This document shows, piece after piece, positions 56,263 to 64,000 of a DNA stretch of 64,000 nt. Under the pieces are notes generated by a model. The model saw only the letters and a list, made by a program, of their open reading frames with translations, was not told the origin of the DNA and did no database searches. The position numbers and the translations under genes are program-made. This stretch comes from Hyalella azteca (Eukaryota > Arthropoda > Malacostraca > Amphipoda > Hyalellidae). Where the stretch lies: positions 434,001 through 498,000 of the forward strand of contig NW_025944135.1 in NCBI RefSeq assembly GCF_000764305.2. The letters run 5' to 3'. Within the stretch, counting starts at the first letter, position 1. Every line of letters starts with the position of its first letter.

Positions 56263-59200
56263 CTCACTATTTTTATGAGTATTTTCTTGAGACCTGTTGA
56301 CTATTGACAAGCTTCATGTTCCTATAAAGTAATTATTCTTTAACTTGCTTGTGCCGGATATAATTATTTAATTAACTTCGATCATAATATAATAATAAGT
56401 TAGATTTATTTAGAAGCTGGATTGTCTAGGATTCAGTTCTGGCTAGAGTAAAGTGTTATATATCTGAAAGTTTTAATATCGTTTTCTTATTTAAGCGCTA
56501 ACAAGGAAATAGCGACGCTCTCTTCAGGAAATGCAAGCAAGGCGTTGACACGTGATCTCGTGTGCATGCGGGAACGTCCAGTGACGCATCGGACTGAAGG
56601 GGGATCTAGCGAGCGGCCGATGCTTGGTCACCTCTGAACGTATCGTGTTTCTCTAACCTGATGCTTAACTATAGGAATTACGTACATTTCCCTTTAGTAA
56701 TGGCGTCTCTTCCATGCGCCTAGGACTTTGCTTTAGAAATCAAATGCATTACAGGAGAAGATTTTATTTGACATTACTTTCTGGTTATCTTTTTCCAACT
56801 GCATTTCTTTGGAGCTTGCTCCACGTTCTGAAGTTTGGGAAGGTTTGGAACGTGTCGGATAAACTTGTCAAGACGAAGGTTTAAATGAAGTCTGTTTGCC
56901 CGAGACGTAGTTATGTTCCGTTGGCTAGCTAATTGCGGTCTAATTTTGTATTCCTGCAAGTCAAAATATCGAGATTTAGTATAGGAAGTAACGTCAATGC
57001 AAAAATTTCTATGATGGAAAATAAATTTTTATTTGTACATTATTAATAAACGCTGTGCAAAATATAATGAGCTCTTCATTATATACCGTACGTGTTCGAT
57101 TTTGTATAGCCAAGTTAATATTAACTCGGTCTGACCATATCAGACAATGACTCTAGATGATATTATTAATAAATTCAATAGAAGGTTACTTTTATTCCAG
57201 TGAACCAGTGAATATTCTAATAATTTTTTCCTGAACTAGTGAATACTAGATTCATGTACCCTGGCCGCAAAGGCTCTTCTGATTTATGTGCCTTTTATTG
57301 ATTGTGATAATTATTTAATAATATTTGTGAGCTTTGTGACGAAATAAAAAATCTATTGCATGATAACGGTTATGTTGCGTGACTGTGAGCAACGTAGTGG
57401 ATTTGTGGCTCACGTAATGTGCAGAGCCTCTGAAACGAATACTTGAGATACAGGAAACTGACGTCAGCGAAAGCTGGCAGCTGGCAATGCAACAACTGTG
57501 AACGTGAGCGATTTGTGCAACACACAGTAGCCATTAATACAGCAGCGTGTGTCGAGAGTTTGCGTGAGTAAATTGCATTGAAATCCCGCGACGCAAACCT
57601 ATACGACAGCACTAAGGTGTTACAGGTTTTAGTGATTCAGTCATTTAATACTATCAACGAATACCTACTATAAATGCCTAATCCCGTTCTAACACATAGG
57701 ACATAGGATCAACCCTTTATTTACACGTACATTAACCGCAGTCGATGCTATTCGTAACTTGAAGCCTGATGACTACCTACACTCACCGTCTGTAGACGAA
57801 TTGTTAATTATTTTAAATATACTTGATTAGTCTTAATTCGTGGTATGGTCACGTGAATTTGGCTAAAACTATTCTGGGTGATTACTCTCCAAGACTTATT
57901 TGTATTGTTTCCGCTGAGATCAATAACCAAACGGTCGGCCGACTGTCACTAAGCGTTACGCTATCCCCAGACAGCGTTCATGCAACGCATACAAGCCGAT
58001 GATCATAGTTACGTATAATCGCCTCTAAAGCATCCGCTATCACGTGCACTAAACACATATAGATCAAGGGTCTGTAATGTATTTCCTCTGTCGAAGAGCC
58101 GTATTGATTCTTATCAAAGGGCTGAGTATACATATTATGTTTATTTCATTTTCTACTAATAACGTATGTTAACATTTAATTATAGTGACAACGTTGTGAA
58201 ATTAATTTCAATTCACATTATTTTAAAATTGTAACTAAAACAGTTGCTAATTGCAATGAGATTTTTTATTAATTATTGTTTCAACATGAGTTAATTGTTT
58301 CATGTAACACATAACCTAATTTACATATGCAAACGCTAACAACGGCGTACAATATTTATTGCGGAGATTCTCGTAACTCTTAACAATCTTTATTCTTCAA
58401 GAAAACTATTCTGTTCTGGAAGTGTTGAAACAGTTAAAAAATAAAATACGGAATTGAAATCTTCTTGGAATCACAATAAGTACAAATGTACAGGCAACAT
58501 ACTATGTGCCAACTGGCCGTAGTTTATAACCACACGTAACATTGACCACAAAACGACGTTTAGAACGTACCTGCTGTGAGTTGTGTTAGCATATTGTGTC
58601 AGCATAGCGATGCCTGTAGAGACGGAAGCTCCACAATGCTTACAATGAAAGAGGTTGACGTCGCTTCAGTCGCCGCGTTTTCAAGGCCACTGTATATTAA
58701 TGCTAGAAATATTCATAAAAAAACGCACTCGGTGAAGCATGCAAACCTAGGCGCAGTCCATGCGCATTGATTGGTACTGCGTGCTGCAAACCTAGGCGCA
58801 GTCCATGCGCATTTATTAATAATACGTGCTTGTGGTAAAATTTAAAACAAGCATGTTAGCCGTTCTGCACGTGTATTTGAAACTATTAAGATATTAATGT
58901 GGTCTAAAAGCTTTCTCTTAGATACCAGTTACTGGAATTGCCCGCTATAAATTTAAGTGACAGTAAAATGGAGTGAACACATAAAGTCGGGTTCAACTGA
59001 TAAATATTGTTTTATTTTTGGCAAAACAGGGAATAACGGTCGTGTAAGCTTTCTGGTTTATTTATAGGAGGGATTCGTGTCTGCTTATACTTAACCCATA
59101 AATGATATGTTCCCCAGTGAGAATAATTTGTTAAAATTCTGTACCATCGTTTTATGGTCTAAGTACGGTCGCTATTAATATAACGTAATGTACTGAAGGG

Positions 59201-59804
59201 ATCTAATATTAAAACTATTACCTAGTATTATGTATTTATAGTATATAATAATATATAAATGACCCCGTTGATGCGATGAGAAGCTACTGTTTCGTAAACA
59301 AAGCTTCTTCACTAAATTTTCTGGCATAATACGGTAATAAGTACCTATAGCTCATTAAAGTTTCAAACGTATGTGCATTTGACGTTTGAGATAGCCCCGT
59401 CGCCGTTATACATAGATGCGTCACGTCGGCAGCGGATGTGATTTTTTCCTGCAGTGGCGTGGTCCGTAGATGAACTGCAACTGACTTTATCTCGCTTGAA
59501 GTTCTCGGAAAATGATTACGTTATGCAGGAATAAGTCGTGCTTTTTGTTCATCTTTATATCAGTGGACACAATTCTAGGATAATTCCAACAGGCATCAAG
59601 TCTTGATTTTTATTCCTTTATTTGACGTCTTGACCACAGTTATATTGTGACCTTGTTGTTAAGTGACCTCTGATCTACCCTTATTTCTTCTTTCCAGTTA
59701 TTCCATCAATCACTATCATATTTTTGGTAAAATTATCATTTATCCATACCGTTTTCAGTTAGTTGCCAATTTAAATCATTCGGTCTGTCAATTTATATCA
59801 ATGT
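56263..59804. other. Intergenic DNA
   Basis: AT-rich, no exon recognised. A 44-bp direct duplication (GCAAACCTAGGCGCAGTCCA + TGCGCAT...) occurs at 58741 and 58785. Confidence 0.4.
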
Positions 59805-60469
59805 TGTAGCCGCGCCTCATGCGTCTCTAAATTTTTGTACCGCGATTTTCCTTGTCATTTTCTTGCGATCATTCAAACAGTTATTTATTATATTTTTAGT
59901 GTTGAATTTGTACCCATTTTTCCATTAATGTTTTTTGTCTTTCGGTTTTTACTAGCATTTTCATTTAGAGAAAAAGCCTATTCAACCTGATCATCCGAAG
60001 CGCGTCACTTTCATTCTATTAGTCGTGAAGAACTTTGCACTTCACTGTTTGTGAACCTTAATTCTGTGACCTTATTTATTGTGACCTGTAAATTTGTGCG
60101 TGATATTTGTGAATTGTTATATTGTGACATATAATTTCGAGTTTTGATATTTATTAATAGTGATTTTGTTAGGAATAACTAGGATTAAATATTATTGCTA
60201 CACCTTAAATTTGTTATATTTGTTTACAGAACCTAACTCGATTATAACGACTAGTTAGCTTCAGTACCAGCCATCCGCTGGGTTTTTTGGGTTCATTTCA
60301 AGTTTATTTTGTGGCTTTTTGGGTTCATTTCGAGTTTTAGTGTTCTTACCAGTGCCTTCGTTATCAATAAAGTGTCAGAAATCCTCCAATTCACTTCCCT
60401 GCACGGTTAAAGTTTGGTTGTCTGACTGGCGCTGACGTAAGAGCGGCAGGTATAGCCGTCGCGCTTACA
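59805..60469. mobile_element. Probable solo LTR, 665 bp
   Basis: Begins TGTAGCCGCGCC and ends CGCGCTTACA (TG...CA termini). It is flanked by a 4-bp duplication ATGT (59801-59804 and 60470-60473) and contains an AATAAA signal near 60369 followed by a T/C-rich stretch. No internal retrotransposon region or partner LTR in the window, so this is an inference from structure. Confidence 0.45.
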
Positions 60470-61454
60470 ATGTGATAATCATTATCTTGCAGTCCCTGTC
60501 GCTTTCTTTTGAAAGCGATCGTTCACAATGCATGCATATGGACCAAAAATTGTATATAAATGATTTCTCTAGTGCAGCAAATATTTCGCAAGGAATTTCA
60601 CGCCGAGAGACTAGTTTGGAAGTTCAAATATTGAAATTTTATTTGTACTAAGTTACTGCACACGCTAATTGTGTATTGGTACGTATTCATTATATATTCA
60701 TATAGAATCTGATAAGATTTGGATTGGAATCCGATATGAAATTTTTACATCCTCGATGCTAGACTGGATGGGCTATAGATTTTAATGTGCCACTCAATTC
60801 TGTTTACGACGAGAACGCCTTGAGCCGTATTGTGTGTTCAGTATCTGGCTAGTTTTCTCCTACGACGTTAAATTTTTTATAATAAAATTCTATCGTTAGA
60901 AGATGATGACCTTGTGACTAGAATTCTTTATTTTTCTATGGTTTGCAAAATTGTTTTTTCTATGTAGGTACCGGTACTTGAATTATAAAACTTTATGAAC
61001 GCACGATTTTTCTATCTCTTACGAATCTTGAAGAATGTATTATTTTGAATGGTCTCTCGATGTAAATTATTATTTTGAGTGTTGATTTAACAAGTTTATA
61101 CGCGAGAGTCTAAATCAGGAGAATTTATTAATTAATGTTAAAATTTATTCGCTCAACTTATACACAATATATGCCATGTGGTTTTGATAAAATCAAAGAA
61201 CTATTAATTAATTATATTGCTGTGCAATTTCGTCGAGAATGTGATCGGAAGTTCATCATGTCGCAGTAATGAAGTTGCGTGTTACTCAGCGTAATGACGT
61301 GTCGAATGTGGTTGGCTCGAACGAGGTTAGGTTCGGTGCTGGCGACACGGCAGCTGAAGGTCGGCTGTCGCACTTCAAAGCCGCGATCTTGACTGCGTTG
61401 ACAACATCGACGCTTCGCATCGTAGCGCTGCTGTAATTGCTGCAATTTGAATCA

Positions 61455-61721
61455 GTGTGACCTTCACACTCATGGTGATGCCATGGTGCATCACCATCAT
61501 GGCACCAACATCAGCATCAAGCTGATGTTCATAGAGACATGTAGAGAAGCTATATATTTAATTGGTGAAAATATTTACAAGGTTTTATGCACAAGAAATC
61601 ATATCGAAACTTACTTTACTTTAGTTAGCCCGAAAAAGCTTTAGTTAGCCCGAAAAAGCTTTAGTTAGCCCGAAAAAGACAGATTACGAAGTTAACGCAG
61701 TGCGGGCCATGGTGATGGCCC
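61455..61721. repeat. Cluster of short perfect hairpins and a 20-bp triplicate
   Basis: GTGTGA-CCT-TCACAC (61455-61469), ATGGTGATG/CATCACCAT (61472-61497), AACATCAGC/GCTGATGTT (61507-61529) and GGGCCAT-GGTG-ATGGCCC (61704-61721). Three exact copies of TTAGTTAGCCCGAAAAAGCT lie at 61621-61680. No known RNA family recognised. Confidence 0.6.
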
Positions 61722-63278
61722 ACACCGCTGGGGCCCACCGGTGCATACGTACGGAACACGCACCACCGATGCTCATGCTACTTTGAAAATTATTTGTAAT
61801 AAATTGAAAGGAAGATCATAGCGGAGCCACGTAGATACGCAAGCAGACCGTCTCGAGATGCTTAGAACACTTGGTAAAATATTGGCAGGCGAGTAATGTT
61901 ACTTATCTTTAAAAGCGTAAATAGAGGATCTGTGATGTTTAGACACCAGTAGTGTCTGTAAATGTTAACATCAGATTTTTTCAGAATGGATTACGACTCA
62001 AGAAGATTAGGAGAAGACGTACGAATAACTGCGTAAATTGTGACTACTACCGTACAACACGTTGAGTGAAGCTAGAAAAACGCGAGCGTAATTTATTTTG
62101 AATTAAAATGATCGGCGTGAATATTAACGCGAACGCATGTCCAATTTTCATTCCTTCAGTGGAAAAATCTCTCAATTTGGTAGCGTTGGTGTTCAGTAGA
62201 GCTTTGTTCGCACGAGAGATAAAATAGAACGTGATAGCTGAGTCTTGTGTGTGTTGAAATTAAAATACATAAATGTGGTCTACATCGAAGTATCTTCCAG
62301 TCTATCTGTTAACACGACAAGCTGTGAATAAATTTAATATTGAGAATTATTTACAATTCCTGAATGACGTTGTTTTCGGTGCAGCGGAATGATGGAGTGA
62401 TGATATTGAAAAGCTGTTGAAGTTTTGTGCCGCGGGCCTTTGTGTCGACAACCTCGTATTTACTTGAAAACTTTGATATTCTTTTGCCTTGGTAGCGATC
62501 AGGAGCTGCTGGCGCGACCGAGCTTGTGCGACAGACCGCAACAATAGCGATGACTCATTGCATTGTACTGGGGAATACAAATTTGCTGCGCCACTGTTTT
62601 TTCTGCTTCCGCTGATACAGAACGTTGCTCCTGCCTTTATAATCTCTCGGTTGCAAGTCCCTGACTCGGTCGATGTTTTGTTTCAGGCTTAGAACAGACT
62701 TTAATTCACGTGCTGGCTAAAAGTGAATTTTTCAAAAAGTAAATAATTTATAAAGTTTAGGTAATATAATCAGCATGAGAAGAATATCTAACCGCGTTTT
62801 CTGTTGTTGCAGTTTTGTTCTTTGTTCTTCTCTGGGGTAATATATTGTGTAATATTAACATATGAATTTTAGTACTTATGATACTGTATTGCATTACAGT
62901 TACTTTTTAGCATAGTTTATTACGTAGCCTTTAGCACAACTACTAGGAAGTGCGCATGCACTCGTTAGTTTCCAGCGCTGCTTCCTATAAGGGACGAGTG
63001 AGCTGTTAGCATTATTTCGTGTTTGTCTGATCTCGTCTCCTCATCGGATCAGTCGATGATTACCATGTACTGCAAAGCACCATGCGTGGCTTAAGATAGT
63101 GAAGCATGTAATGCGTTGGTGTGTTCCCCACACCCCCGCAACAATATCTTGCTGTAGACCTTGAACCTCAGCTTGCTTCTGCAAGCTTTTCTTCCTTCCT
63201 GTTGTAGTGGCCTCGCTTGCCTCGACTTCATCAAGAGCTGTAGTGCTTCACTTCGTTTGCTGACTGTAACTTTCGTTA
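61722..63278. other. Intergenic DNA, nothing recognised
   Basis: Moderate GC variation, no convincing exon, RNA gene or repeat family on either strand. Confidence 0.4.
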
Positions 63279-63431
63279 CCAGGGCCTATAATTTCAAAAA
63301 TAGTTAAGAGATCATAAGTTCATCAGCCAATCATTGACGGCCTTTCAAACAAAATCCACCAATCATAGACGAGAAATTAGAGCGTAAGTACTTACGTTCA
63401 CTTAGCGAGTTTTGAAAGTATGGCCCCCAGG
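63279..63431. mobile_element. MITE family B, second copy (inverted)
   Basis: CCAGGGCCTATAATTTC at the left and GAAAGTATGGCCCCCAGG at the right. The body aligns in reverse with 7825-7974 (for example ATCCACCAATCATAGAC against GTCTATGATTGGTGGAT). Confidence 0.75.
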
Positions 63432-64000
63432 CTTTTAGGTAAGAGTAGCATTGACGACGATTAATGTGTCCATAGATATATGATTAATCTTACATTAGTT
63501 TGTAAAGAAGCTGCCTCAAAAATAAATATTGAGCATTCCAATTCGTTTGACTGTTAAGTACTTGGCTGTTCTTACTTCAGCGTCAGTAAGTTTGTATAAT
63601 TTACCGAAAACCAATTTTTGAAATAGTCTCAAGATTGCAGTACACAAAATAAATTGTTACTAATAATACAGAGATAAATTTTAGTCCTGTTAATTAATCT
63701 TATTCTAAATTATATACCTACCTATATTCAATTTGATGGAACGAACTAACAATTTTGCTTTTTTTAAGTATGAACCAATTACAGAGCTTAAAATATAGGT
63801 ATTTGTAGATGTGAGATAAACAACGCTTGGTAGTGCGCATCATTACCGTGACTCTTCTGTTATTACAACGTCAAACGTACTGTGCTTCCTGCATCGAGGG
63901 CTCCAACGCTGATCGCTTCAGTCGCGAGTTAAATTCAGCAGCGAAGTGTGTTTCAACTTTCAACACCACACAGAGGGTGCTAACGCAACAAAAAAATATA

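Noticed and set aside
1..64000. CRISPR arrays, bacterial operons, rRNA or intact tRNA genes
   Set aside because: None seen. tRNA-like boxes occur only in SINEs, and the tandem repeats lack spacer/repeat structure.

Overview
This is a stretch of animal nuclear DNA. Coding sequence is split into short exons with GT/AG introns, the intergenic DNA is AT-rich, and short inverted-repeat transposons, tRNA-derived SINEs, LINE remnants and minisatellites are abundant. The gene families point to an arthropod. A malacostracan crustacean such as an amphipod is my guess, but the sequence alone does not prove it. Most of the window is intron, repeat or intergenic DNA. I can assemble three protein-coding genes and the first coding exon of a fourth.

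Region 1 (311-8303, + strand): eleven consecutive in-phase exons of a protein O-mannosyltransferase, best matched to POMT2 (Drosophila twisted). They cover a luminal/membrane segment, the MIR repeats and the start of the C-terminal membrane domain. The 5' exons lie before the window. The last exon is cut by a perfect 38-bp Illumina Nextera mate-pair junction adapter (8304-8341), so the rest of the gene is missing and the sequence to the right is an artificial join.

Region 2 (10601-15182, - strand): a complete four-exon gene for a 188-residue GPI-anchored Ly6/uPAR three-finger protein. Its last exon ends in four head-to-tail copies of a 100-bp unit. Each unit re-encodes the last cysteine motif and the GPI tail. 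Because 100 is not a multiple of 3, each copy is stopped by its neighbour read in another frame. LINE tails with (ATTCT)n ends and mobile-element relics lie in and around its introns.

Region 3 (17451-42050, + strand): the complete nucleoporin Nup358/RanBP2 gene. Twenty coding exons join without a frame break into about 3147 residues: N-terminal TPR helices, a long coiled coil, four canonical Ran-binding domains, two RanBP2-type zinc fingers, a very FG-rich block and a degenerate fifth RanBD-like domain. I see no cyclophilin domain. A second Nextera adapter end (24029-24047) and an N (24647) bracket a repeat in one intron, so the assembly there is suspect too.

Region 4 (42051-64000): the Nup358 3' UTR, a decayed LINE reverse transcriptase, a SINE, a Mutator-like MITE with a perfect 10-bp target duplication, one signal-peptide exon (46492-46552), a hAT-like MITE beside two near-perfect palindromes, several minisatellites, a deleted Tc1 element nested in another repeat, and a probable solo LTR. 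No other gene could be supported there.

A recurring theme is short tandem duplication across the 3' end of an exon and its splice donor. It occurs in POMT2 (38-bp units), in two Nup358 exons (177 and 83 bp), and in related form in the last exon of the Ly6 gene (100 bp).
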